A stretch of DNA of 64,000 bases from Phycisphaeraceae bacterium (GTDB lineage: Bacteria; Planctomycetota; Phycisphaerae; Phycisphaerales; UBA1924): assembly GCA_019636495.1 (NCBI GenBank), contig JAHBXL010000013.1, positions 62,001 through 126,000 of the forward strand, written 5' to 3'. The stretch's first letter is position 1. Every line of letters starts with the position of its first letter. Made by a program: the position numbers and the translations under genes. The notes under the pieces were generated by a model. The model did not search any database. It had not been told where the DNA came from and worked only from the letters and a program-made list of their open reading frames with translations. Shown piece after piece: positions 27,041-35,102 of the stretch.

Positions 27041-28102
27041 GTGGAGTTCAGCATACAAGTTCCGCAAGGCGCCGAGCGGGTGACCATGCTGGGTCTGGGC
27101 GACCGCAACCTCAAGATGCTGCGCGAGGCGCTGGGGGTTCGGGTGTCGGCGCGCGAGGGCCGTGTGTCGGTCGAGGGGGAGCGCGAGGCGGTGGCCGCGG
27201 CAAGGTCGGTGCTGGAGCGCATGGCGGCCGCGGCGGGGAGGCACGAGCACCTGTCGCGACAGCAGGTCATGGACCTCCTGACCCGCGCGATGTCGGGAAC
27301 CCTCGAGGACCGTCGCGCCCGCCGGGACAACGACGAAACGGACCTGCTTTCGGGCCCGGCGTGGGGGGACCACCTCGACGTGTACGTCGATGGCCGCCAG
27401 GTCCGCGCCAAGACGCCGAACCAGCAGGTGTATCTCGACACCGTCCGCGATCATGATCTCACCTTCGGCATCGGGCCCGCGGGCACGGGCAAGACGTACC
27501 TCGCCGTCGCCGCGGCGGTGCATCTGCTGCGCGCCGAGCGCGTGCGCAAGGTGATTCTGTGCCGGCCCGCCGTGGAAGCGGGCGAGCGGCTGGGGTTCCT
27601 GCCCGGCGACCTGCAGGCGAAGGTGAACCCATATCTGCGGCCGCTTCTCGACGCGCTGCACGACATGATGGATTTCGCGACCATCAAGCGCTTCATGTTC
27701 AACGACGTGGTGGAAGTGATCCCGCTGGCCTACATGCGCGGGCGCACGCTGAACAACGCCGCGATCATTCTCGACGAGGCGCAGAATACGACCCGCGGCC
27801 AGATGCAGATGTTCCTGACGCGCATGGGGCATCGTTCAAAGATGATCGTCACCGGCGATGTGACGCAGATCGATCTGCCCGAGCCGACCGAGAGCGGGCT
27901 GATCGATGCGGCGCGTCGCCTGCGTCGCGTGCGCGGGATCGGCATGGTGCAACTCGGACAGGAGGACATCGTGCGGCACTCGCTGGTGCAGCGGATCGTC
28001 GAGGCCTATGGCGGGACGGGGGGCGTGGCCGGGCGGGTCGCGGAATCGGCCGAGAGCGGCCCATCGCCCGAGCAAGGACCGATAACCGGAGGCGGAGATT
28101 GA
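27041..28102 (+). CDS. phoH: PhoH-like ATPase
   Basis: A 353-residue cytosolic P-loop ATPase. An N-terminal KH-like module (1-65) is followed by Walker A GPAGTGKT (145-152), CRPAVEAGERLGFLPG, and Walker B ILDEAQN with TTRGQMQMFLTRMG. This is the YbeZ/PhoH class, linked to RNA and ribosome metabolism. GTG 27041 is preferred: GGAG at 27027-27030 lies 10 bases before it, and a GTG at 26972 would abut the divergent lipoprotein start. A TACAAT at 26959-26964 could be its -10. The usual bacterial order phoH-pgpH-ybeY is partly kept because the next gene is of pgpH type. Confidence 0.88.
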   Translation: MEFSIQVPQGAERVTMLGLGDRNLKMLREALGVRVSAREGRVSVEGEREAVAAARSVLERMAAAAGRHEHLSRQQVMDLLTRAMSGTLEDRRARRDNDETDLLSGPAWGDHLDVYVDGRQVRAKTPNQQVYLDTVRDHDLTFGIGPAGTGKTYLAVAAAVHLLRAERVRKVILCRPAVEAGERLGFLPGDLQAKVNPYLRPLLDALHDMMDFATIKRFMFNDVVEVIPLAYMRGRTLNNAAIILDEAQNTTRGQMQMFLTRMGHRSKMIVTGDVTQIDLPEPTESGLIDAARRLRRVRGIGMVQLGQEDIVRHSLVQRIVEAYGGTGGVAGRVAESAESGPSPEQGPITGGGD

Positions 28103-28201
28103 ACAGCCGACGCCCCGGACCGATGGATCACCTCGGTCCGCTCGGGCGCACCGTTTGATAACGGGCACAGGCCCGGCAGGAGACGCGCGGGAGCCTTGAG
28201 G

Positions 28202-28251
28202 CGGGGGGGCGGGGGGGCGGGGGAGTGTGGGGGTGGGGGGGTGGGGGGCGG
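28202..28251 (+). other. G-run tract upstream of the HD-hydrolase gene
   Basis: About 50 bases made almost only of G-runs of 5-7 (two of 7 near 28204-28218, then 5, 5, 6 and 6) end nine bases before the ATG at 28260. The plus strand, and thus the mRNA leader, could fold into a G-quadruplex. It takes the place where a ribosome-binding site would be. Confidence 0.7.
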
Positions 28252-28259
28252 ACCGGACC

Positions 28260-30791
28260 ATGGCACGAGACGCTTCCAGGTCGACCACGCGTGCGCGAAC
28301 GGAGGAACTCCGCCGCGAGATCGCGCTGACCGAGGCCGGCTGGCGTCGGCCGCTGCGATCGCGGGCGTTCATACTCGGGGTGCTGATCTGGGCGGCGTTT
28401 GTCGCCGGAACGGGCGTGCTGGCGGTGTGGACGCGTGAGCAGCCGCTGGTCGCGGTCGACCGTGTAATGCGGCAGACACGCACCGTGCGGACCAGTTTCG
28501 AGATCGTGGACGAGGCGGCGACCGAACAGGCGCGGCAGACGGCCCGGCAGCAGACGCCGCGCGTGTACGTGGCCGATGCCAGTCTGCTCGACGAGATCCG
28601 CACCTCGCTTGAGAATCTCCCCCGCGCGCTCAAGGACGTGCAGGACCTCGCCGGGGTTGAGGCCGGCCTGCGACAGCAGTTTGATCTGAACGACGAGCGG
28701 CTCGCGGCGGTGCGGGCGGCCGCGGAGGGCGCCGCGGCGGACCGCTGGCAGCAGCGTGTGCGGCAGTTGGGCGAGGCGCTGGCGCGGACGCCGATCCTGG
28801 ACCGCCTGGCATTCCAGGTCGAACTGATCAGCCAGAACGAGGAGATCGAACTGCGCGTGCCGGGTCGTTCGGCCGCGTTGGTGCGGTCCAACGTGGTGCT
28901 CAACGTTGAGGACCGCAATCTGGCGGATGCGATGCGCACGCTCGCCGCGGCCAGCGGGTTCACCGGGGCCGCGCTGGACGTCGCCGCGGCGCGGCTGTCG
29001 CACCAGCCCAAGCCGACGTTCATGTTCGACGGTCCGGCGACGGCGACGGCGCAGGACCTTTCCGCCCGCGCGGTGTCCGAGCAGCGTGTGAGTTACCCCG
29101 ACCGCGAGGTGATCTACCGTCGCGGCGACGTGCTGACGCCGACGCGGCTGTCGGTGTTGCGCGCGGCGATGAAGGAAGAGCGCAATGCGCAGGGCGCGCT
29201 GCAACTGTGGCTGCCGCGGGTCGCCGTGGTGGGCGTGGTGCTGGCGGTGAGCCTTGCGCTGGCGGGGTACGTCGCGTTGTTCTGCCACGCTGTGCGGCGC
29301 AACCCGGTGCGGATGGGCGCGCTGGCCGGGCTGATGGTCGGCACGATGGGCCTTGCGTGCTGGACGACGGTGCTTGAGCCGTCGCTGATCGCGCTGACGG
29401 GTGTCGCGCCGACGGTGTTCGTGACGGTGCTGCTGGCCATCGCGTACGACCGGCGCGTGGCCCTCGCCTTCGGCGCGCTGCACGGCGTGCTGGTGTGCCT
29501 CGCGCTGGATCAGAGCGTGAGTCTGTACGCGATCATGGTCGTGGGCATCGGCGTGGCGGTCTGGCAACTCAAGGAAGTGCGCGAGCGCGATGCACTGATC
29601 CGCACGGGTGTGCTCGAGGCGATCGCGCTGGCGGGCGGCACGTGCCTGGTGAGCATTCTCGAACTTCCGGGCACGCCCGAGGCGCTGCGACAGGCCGCGT
29701 GGGACGCGGGGCTTGCGGGCTTCGGCGGGCTGCTGGTCGCGGGGGTCACGCTGTTCATTCTGCCGACCGTCGAACGCATGTTCGACATCATGACCGGCAT
29801 GACGCTCATCGAACTGCGCGACCCCAAGCAGCCGCTGCTGCGGCAACTCCAGCAGCGCGCCCCGGGAACCTATAACCACTCGCTGAACCTGGCCAGCCTG
29901 GCCGAGGCCGCGGCCGATGCCATCGGCGCCGACTCGCTTTTGGCCTACGTCGGCGCGCTCTACCACGACATCGGGAAGATGAACAAACCCGAGTACTTCG
30001 TGGAGAACCAGACGCCGGGCATCAACAAGCACGACAAACTCAGCCCCGCGATGAGTTTGCTCGTCATCGTCGGCCACGTGAAGGACGGCATGGAACTGGC
30101 CCGCGAGTTCACCCTGCCGCGGCCGCTGTGGCACTTCATCGAGAGCCACCACGGCACGACGCTGGTGGAGTATTTCTACCACCGCGCGCGCCGGCAGGCC
30201 GAGGCCGCGGCGGCGCTGGCACTGGGCGGCGGCGCGGGAGCGGGAGAAAGCGCGGCCGAGAGCATCGCACCGCCGGCGGAACTGGAGTATCGGTACCCGG
30301 GTCCGAAGCCGCGCATCAAGGAAGCGGCGATCGTGATGCTGTGCGACGCGGTGGAGAGCGCATCGCGCGCGATGGCCGACCCGACCCCCAGCCGCATCGA
30401 GGCGATGGTGCGGGCCATCGCGACCAAACGCCTGCTCGATGGACAGTTTGATGAGTGCGACCTGACGCTGCGCGAGTTGAACACGATCGTCGAGGCGGTG
30501 AGCAAGACGCTGGCGAGCATCTACCACGGGCGCATCGCCTACCCGACCGGCCCGGCGGGCGGCGAGGGCGAGAGGCCGCGGACGGGCGACGTGCCGGGGC
30601 CGCGAACATCGACCGGAGCGGCCGCGGCGGGTGCGGCGGGCGGCAACGGTGGCGGACGCAGCGAAATGCCGGGCGCTTCGGGCTCGGCGGCGATCCCGAC
30701 GACGCGCCTGCCCGCGGGCGCGATGAGCCCGGTGCAGGGGGTGACGGGGGGAGTGGGTGGGAGCGCGGTCCGGCGCACGCGGGGGGAGTGA
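28260..30791 (+). CDS. 7TM-HD domain phosphohydrolase (PgpH/YqfF type)
   Basis: An 843-residue membrane protein. One helix near 37-58 is followed by an extracellular 7TMR-HDED domain (60-330), seven membrane helices (about 330-510), and a cytosolic HD domain with the metal-binding HDIGK (His569), HHGTTLVEYFYHRA and LCDAVESASRAM. In Listeria and Bacillus such enzymes (PgpH) break down the second messenger cyclic-di-AMP to pApA. A Gly/Ala-rich tail after about residue 755 looks disordered. It follows phoH by 157 bases, a common pairing. Whether this lineage uses c-di-AMP is not shown here. Confidence 0.88.
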   Translation: MARDASRSTTRARTEELRREIALTEAGWRRPLRSRAFILGVLIWAAFVAGTGVLAVWTREQPLVAVDRVMRQTRTVRTSFEIVDEAATEQARQTARQQTPRVYVADASLLDEIRTSLENLPRALKDVQDLAGVEAGLRQQFDLNDERLAAVRAAAEGAAADRWQQRVRQLGEALARTPILDRLAFQVELISQNEEIELRVPGRSAALVRSNVVLNVEDRNLADAMRTLAAASGFTGAALDVAAARLSHQPKPTFMFDGPATATAQDLSARAVSEQRVSYPDREVIYRRGDVLTPTRLSVLRAAMKEERNAQGALQLWLPRVAVVGVVLAVSLALAGYVALFCHAVRRNPVRMGALAGLMVGTMGLACWTTVLEPSLIALTGVAPTVFVTVLLAIAYDRRVALAFGALHGVLVCLALDQSVSLYAIMVVGIGVAVWQLKEVRERDALIRTGVLEAIALAGGTCLVSILELPGTPEALRQAAWDAGLAGFGGLLVAGVTLFILPTVERMFDIMTGMTLIELRDPKQPLLRQLQQRAPGTYNHSLNLASLAEAAADAIGADSLLAYVGALYHDIGKMNKPEYFVENQTPGINKHDKLSPAMSLLVIVGHVKDGMELAREFTLPRPLWHFIESHHGTTLVEYFYHRARRQAEAAAALALGGGAGAGESAAESIAPPAELEYRYPGPKPRIKEAAIVMLCDAVESASRAMADPTPSRIEAMVRAIATKRLLDGQFDECDLTLRELNTIVEAVSKTLASIYHGRIAYPTGPAGGEGERPRTGDVPGPRTSTGAAAAGAAGGNGGGRSEMPGASGSAAIPTTRLPAGAMSPVQGVTGGVGGSAVRRTRGE

Positions 30792-30794
30792 GGT

Positions 30795-30800
30795 TAGACT
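30795..30800 (+). promoter_or_regulatory. -10-like TAGACT, probable leaderless start
   Basis: TAGACT ends six bases before the ATG at 30807, with no ribosome-binding site. It implies that the orphan gene has its own transcript despite lying 15 bases after the HD-hydrolase stop. Confidence 0.4.
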
Positions 30801-30806
30801 GGTCCT

Positions 30807-32336
30807 ATGTTCACTTGGACCGCTCCGCCGCGCAGCAAAGTCGTGCTTGCCATTGAGTCGTTTGAGCCCAAGTACATCAGATCGCCAGATGGGCCGGTGG
30901 TCGAGGCGCCCAGTCCGCCGCTTGGCGAACTCATGGAGCGCTATGGACTGAAGAGGTCCAACACCTTCGCGAGGCTGCCGGTGGCCGATCCACGTGGCCC
31001 GTCCCTCGTCAAGGAGATTTCCGCGCTGCAGGAGGAACGCGTGGCTCGTCTGCGGTCCGCTTGGGTCGAAGAACCGGATCCTCAGTTCGACCTTGCCGAT
31101 TGGTACGAATTGCATTCAGGGACAAGCGAGTGGAAGTCGGCCAAGCGAGCCCGCCCGGGGCAGCACTATGGGTGGCGGGACGGGCAACAAGTATGCTCGC
31201 GCCGCTTTGTCGAGGTTGTTCGTGAACACGGTCTCACGGGGTTAGAGTTTCTCCCCCTTGGGGACAAGCCGTACGCCGATGTCGATCCTTGGTTTGAGGT
31301 CTATGCGACGCAACCCATCGGCCGCGGACTTGACCTTCCGCTTCTCGACAGCGTGAAGCACACGGCAAAGCTCATCAGCGGCAAGTTCGAACTGACCAGA
31401 CGGTGGGGCGAGCCGATCGTGTGGCAGAGTTTCATTCGAGAGGATGCCCACTTCGCAGACCCGTTCATTCGCTCACTGCTCGCTGTCTCGCCGCCGTACT
31501 TCCGAATCGCAGGAAAGCGGCGATTCGTACGCGAGCATCTGCCGATGACGAACTTCGCGTACACGGGCTGGGGCTTCAATCGCGACAAGGGCTACGGCTT
31601 TGAGGGCAGACCGATTCGCGCTCTCTGTTGCGACCGGTCTACGTGCGACATACTGATGCGGGCAGGACTCATGAAGAAGTCTCTGCTTGTCCCGCTCAAT
31701 GTGGTGGACTCCAGTCAGGCCCAAGCTGAGATCCTCGATCTCACGATCGAGGGGCCGATTCCCCCTCCGGTGTACCTGCCAGACGAGGCAGCACGGGAGC
31801 GGTCCCGGCGCGAGGCGCTCATCGCACACCAAACTGTCGAATCGTCGCTCACGCTTCGAACGTTCGCCGAGGCCTCGGAACATCTGAAGAATCGCCTGTC
31901 AAATGGGACAGCATCATGGTCACCTGCTGCAGATGATCCGGAGTTCGTGGCCATGACCAAGACGCGACTTTGGAAGCGGACGCCACGTGCTTGGCAGCAG
32001 GTCGCCGGGCTGCTCCCATTGGAGTTCGAGTTTCATGATCATGCGAACAGTGAACTCATCGGATTCGCCCTTGCCGAGCCGAGGTGGAATGACTGGCTGA
32101 GTGATTCGGAAGATGATCGCGATGCGGATGAACGCCCGAGCCAAAAGGACTTGGTGATCGCACGAACGATGTGGGGCGATTGGTATTGCGTGCGGAAGGG
32201 CGATCCGCTCCTTCCCGACGACGCCCGGGTCAGGCACTGGGACCACGAGACGCTTTCTGTTTCCGAAGAATGGCCGAACATTGCTGCCTTTGTCTCTTCA
32301 GTCATTGACTGGTGTGATCGCGCGAAGCAAGCCTGA
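30807..32336 (+). CDS. Orphan protein with SUKH-like C terminus, immunity-like
   Basis: A 509-residue soluble protein that I do not recognise as a whole. Residues 130-150 (VCSRRFVEVVREHGLTGLEF) followed by LPL resemble the core of immunity-type proteins of the DUF1629/double-CXXCG kind, although no CXXCG pair is present. The C-terminal 50 residues (GDWYCVRKGD, WDHETLSVSEEWPNIAAFV) resemble the end of SMI1/KNR4 (SUKH) domains. Both groups are known from polymorphic-toxin immunity, so that role is possible but unproven; no toxin gene is adjacent. Codon use is a little less GC-biased than in its neighbours, which hints at acquisition. Its last 35 bases overlap the convergent dus gene. Confidence 0.6.
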   Translation: MFTWTAPPRSKVVLAIESFEPKYIRSPDGPVVEAPSPPLGELMERYGLKRSNTFARLPVADPRGPSLVKEISALQEERVARLRSAWVEEPDPQFDLADWYELHSGTSEWKSAKRARPGQHYGWRDGQQVCSRRFVEVVREHGLTGLEFLPLGDKPYADVDPWFEVYATQPIGRGLDLPLLDSVKHTAKLISGKFELTRRWGEPIVWQSFIREDAHFADPFIRSLLAVSPPYFRIAGKRRFVREHLPMTNFAYTGWGFNRDKGYGFEGRPIRALCCDRSTCDILMRAGLMKKSLLVPLNVVDSSQAQAEILDLTIEGPIPPPVYLPDEAARERSRREALIAHQTVESSLTLRTFAEASEHLKNRLSNGTASWSPAADDPEFVAMTKTRLWKRTPRAWQQVAGLLPLEFEFHDHANSELIGFALAEPRWNDWLSDSEDDRDADERPSQKDLVIARTMWGDWYCVRKGDPLLPDDARVRHWDHETLSVSEEWPNIAAFVSSVIDWCDRAKQA

Positions 32337-33798
32337 CCGCATCCGCACCATAGAACTCCCCCAGCACCTCCTGCCAGTCCGAAACGCTGTTGATCCCGAT
32401 CATCCGCTTGCGCACCTCCTCTCCGCGCGGGTGGTGCGCGGCGAAGCGGATGCCGAACTTCCGCATCATCCGCGAGGCGACCAGTTCCCCGTTCACCGCA
32501 ACGCTCAGGCGGAAGTGCTGCTCGAGAACATCGCGCTGCTCGGCAATGGTCGGCGGGCTGGCCCACTCCGGATCGCCGGCGATGAGGCGATTGGCCTGCC
32601 GGAAGATCCACGGGTTGCCGATGCACCCGCGCGCCACGCTCACGCCGTGCACACCTGTGTACGCGATCATGCGGAAGATGTCGCCGACCTCCCAGATGTC
32701 CCCGCTTCCGAACACCACGCGGTCGGGCCGGCGCGAGATCAGGTCGCGCAGGTAGGTCCAACGCGACGGGCCGACATACTTCTGCTCGACCGTCCGCGCG
32801 TGCACCGTCGCCCACGCATAGCCCAGTTCGTACGCCGCATCGAAGATGCGCTCGAAGTTCCGCGCCATCTCCGGCGTGTCGTCATATCCGCGGCGGAGTT
32901 TCACGGTGCACGGGATCTCGCGCGGCACGGCCTCGCGCACCGCGCGCAGGATGATGATCGCGCCCTCGGGCTCGGCCAGCCAATGCCCGCCGCGAGCCTT
33001 GCTGCGGATCTTCTTCACCGGGCAGGCGAGGTTGACGTCGATGGTGGCGAACGATGTGGGATGTCGGATGTCGGATGTCGGATGTGGGGAGGGCGAGTGT
33101 GGATTGGGGATGCTGGATCGGGGATCGGAGGGCGAGTGCGGAATGCGGAGTACGGAGTGTGGAGTGTTGAATCCCTGGTGTTTGGAAAGTTCGTCAGCCA
33201 ATGCCCCGTTCGTCGCCTCGCCCTTCTTCATTTGCTGGTGTGCTGCTTTGCTGCTCTGCTGTTGTTCCTCATCCTCCCCGCACAGCGGGTGCTCGGATTC
33301 CCCAAGAAAGTCCCCCGCCTTCGGAAACAGACCTCCCTCTCCGTAGGCCATCTCTCGATACGCCCGCCGCCCGCGCGAGCCTTGCTCGATCATCTTCACC
33401 GCCGCGGCGGCCATCTCGTCGGGGTCGCTCCCCATGATCTGCCCGCACAGCGGGTGGTCCTCTTCGCCGCCGGGGACATTGTCGCGCAGCGCTTGCAGGT
33501 CGGCCTTGTCGAACCCGTGTCCACCGCCGAGGAGCGCGCGGTCGAGCAGAGCCTCGGTCACGCAGAACGGGCAGCCGAGCCTTCTTGCTACGATGCGCAT
33601 CGCGGCATCGGAGTAGCCGGCCAGGCCCGCCTGGAAGAAGGGCGCATCGGCTGTCCACCCCGGCACCGCCGCGCGGATTCGCGGATCGAGCCCGCGTGCG
33701 GCGAACTCCGCCGCGGCTGCGGATACGCTGATCGCCTCCAACCCGGGCGCGATCGCGGGCGCGGGGGGCGTGGCGTTGTTGGAGTCGGTGCAGCCCAT
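32302..33798 (-). CDS. dus: tRNA-dihydrouridine synthase with a repeat-derived insertion
   Basis: A 498-residue flavoenzyme that reduces uridines in tRNA. Family motifs are APFFQAGLAGYSDAAMR near the start, NLACPVKK with catalytic Cys259, KLRRGYDD, VHARTVEQKYVGPSRW and ARGCIGNPWIF. Normally a helix ending like MIEQG (136-140) runs directly into FATIDVNLACP (from 250). Here about 109 residues (141-249, bases 33052-33378) are inserted between them: charged, then rich in Pro, His and Ser, and encoded partly by heptamer repeats. The core looks intact, so the enzyme may still work if the loop is tolerated. ATG 33798 has no strong ribosome-binding site. Confidence 0.88.
   Translation of the reverse strand: MGCTDSNNATPPAPAIAPGLEAISVSAAAAEFAARGLDPRIRAAVPGWTADAPFFQAGLAGYSDAAMRIVARRLGCPFCVTEALLDRALLGGGHGFDKADLQALRDNVPGGEEDHPLCGQIMGSDPDEMAAAAVKMIEQGSRGRRAYREMAYGEGGLFPKAGDFLGESEHPLCGEDEEQQQSSKAAHQQMKKGEATNGALADELSKHQGFNTPHSVLRIPHSPSDPRSSIPNPHSPSPHPTSDIRHPTSFATIDVNLACPVKKIRSKARGGHWLAEPEGAIIILRAVREAVPREIPCTVKLRRGYDDTPEMARNFERIFDAAYELGYAWATVHARTVEQKYVGPSRWTYLRDLISRRPDRVVFGSGDIWEVGDIFRMIAYTGVHGVSVARGCIGNPWIFRQANRLIAGDPEWASPPTIAEQRDVLEQHFRLSVAVNGELVASRMMRKFGIRFAAHHPRGEEVRKRMIGINSVSDWQEVLGEFYGADAVRLASRDHTSQ
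33052..33185. repeat. Heptamer-type repeats inside dus
   Basis: From 33055 to 33087 the plus strand holds GTGGGAT-type units, mostly GGATGTC in tandem, related to the array at 13071-13136. From 33088 to 33170 there follow looser repeats of GGGGAT, GGAGGGCGAGTG and CGGAGT type. All are read in frame within dus as Pro/His/Ser-rich sequence. A 15-mer, CCCGCACAGCGGGTG, occurs at 33277-33291 and again at 33442-33456, hinting at local duplication. Confidence 0.85.
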
Positions 33799-33830
33799 CG
33801 CGGCAAGTTTAGGTTTGAAGGGAAGATGGC

Positions 33831-34283
33831 ATGAAGCACGAGTCACGAGGCACAAGGAGCGGCATCGCGATGGTTCTTGCCGCGGCGATGCTCGCGGGCT
33901 TGAGCGGGTGTCGCTCCGGCAGCGATGTGGAGGCGTCGGGCGCGGTCTACCCCGATGCCGTGCTGCAGTCACGCGTGCTGGATGTGCAGGTGGTGCGCGA
34001 TGAGACACAGATCACGTTGACGAACACGACCGCGCGCGGGTTCGGACGGTCGCGGCTTTGGGTGAATGCCTGGTACAGCGCCGAGATCGAGCAGTTCGGC
34101 GTCGGGCAGACGCTGAACCTGAGTCTGCACGATTTCAAGGACCGCTATGGAACACCTTTCCGCGCGGGCGGGTTCTGGGCCACGCGCCGGCCCGAGCGGC
34201 TGGTGCTGGCGCAGATTGAACCGCTGGAAGCGGAGACGCGGGAACTCATCGGGCTGGTCGTGGTGGTTCGCGGGGACGACTGA
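33831..34283 (+). CDS. Predicted lipoprotein
   Basis: A 150-residue protein with a basic start, a hydrophobic stretch and the lipobox AGLSGC (cysteine near 27). The remainder (YPDAVLQSRVLDVQVVRDET, ITLTNTTARGFGRSRLWVN) suggests a small beta-sandwich facing the periplasm. The leader has AAGGGAAG about six bases before the ATG. Similar small lipoproteins are common in planctomycetes. It is divergent from dus by 32 bases and lies 40 bases before the deacetylase gene. Function unknown. Confidence 0.6.
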   Translation: MKHESRGTRSGIAMVLAAAMLAGLSGCRSGSDVEASGAVYPDAVLQSRVLDVQVVRDETQITLTNTTARGFGRSRLWVNAWYSAEIEQFGVGQTLNLSLHDFKDRYGTPFRAGGFWATRRPERLVLAQIEPLEAETRELIGLVVVVRGDD

Positions 34284-34311
34284 CACGGACCTCCGCTCGC
34301 GGCTCGCTCCG

Positions 34312-34317
34312 TACCCT
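34312..34317 (+). promoter_or_regulatory. -10-like TACCCT, probable leaderless start
   Basis: TACCCT ends six bases before ATG 34324. No ribosome-binding site or -35 is visible. Confidence 0.3.
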
Positions 34318-34323
34318 TCCGTC

Positions 34324-35037
34324 ATGAACATCCTCGTTGTCGGTCCGCATCCGGATGATCAGGAACTGGGCATGGGCGGCACGATCGCGCTGCTCGCCGC
34401 GCAGGGTCACGCCGTCACGCTGCTCGACATGACCGATGGCGAGCCCACGCCGTTCGGCGATCCGGCCACACGCGCTCGCGAGGCGGCGGAAGCGGCGCGG
34501 CGGCTTTCGCCGGCCGATGGCACGAACCCGGTGCGCCGAATCCAGTTGGGACTCAAGAACCGCGAGGTTGCGCACACGCTCGAAGCGCGGCACATGGTTG
34601 CGGGGGTCATCCGCGCCACGCAGGCGCAGATCGTCTTCGTGCCGTACTTCGAAGATGCGCACCCCGATCACGTCGCGGTGACGCGGATCGCCGAGGATGC
34701 GCGCTTCGATGCCAAACTCACCAAGGTGGACATGCCCGGCGATGAGGGCCGGCCGCCGCTCAATCCCAAGTGGCTGTTTCACTACTACGCCACGCACCTG
34801 CGGATCGTGCCCGCGCCGAGTTTCATCATCGACACGTCGGCCTTCGCCGCGGCCAAGCGAGCGGCGGTCCTGGCGTACGAATCGCAGTTTGTGAAGAACG
34901 CCGCGAACAGGCGCGTGGTGGAGTGGGTGGAGCAGCAGGGGGGGTACTTTGGCTCGCGGATCAACGCCGCGGCGGGGGAGCCGTTCTTTGCGCGCGAGCC
35001 GTTGGGACTGGCGTCGTTGGTTTCGCTGGCGGTGTGA
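34324..35037 (+). CDS. PIG-L/LmbE-family deacetylase, BshB1-like
   Basis: A 237-residue cytosolic zinc deacetylase. The metal motif HPDDQELGMGGT is at 11-22 and the second motif HPDH is near 117-120. LLDMTDGEPTPFG lies in between. The family removes N-acetyl groups from GlcNAc conjugates; BshB1 acts on GlcNAc-malate in bacillithiol synthesis. No bshA or bshC is seen here, so the substrate stays open. ATG 34324 places the catalytic motif right after the first strand, as usual. Confidence 0.8.
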   Translation: MNILVVGPHPDDQELGMGGTIALLAAQGHAVTLLDMTDGEPTPFGDPATRAREAAEAARRLSPADGTNPVRRIQLGLKNREVAHTLEARHMVAGVIRATQAQIVFVPYFEDAHPDHVAVTRIAEDARFDAKLTKVDMPGDEGRPPLNPKWLFHYYATHLRIVPAPSFIIDTSAFAAAKRAAVLAYESQFVKNAANRRVVEWVEQQGGYFGSRINAAAGEPFFAREPLGLASLVSLAV

Positions 35038-35102
35038 GAGCCCGGCGCGCGCGGGTGGCCGGGCGTACGCTTTGCGCCGTCGCACACCCATCGGAGCCGC
35101 CG

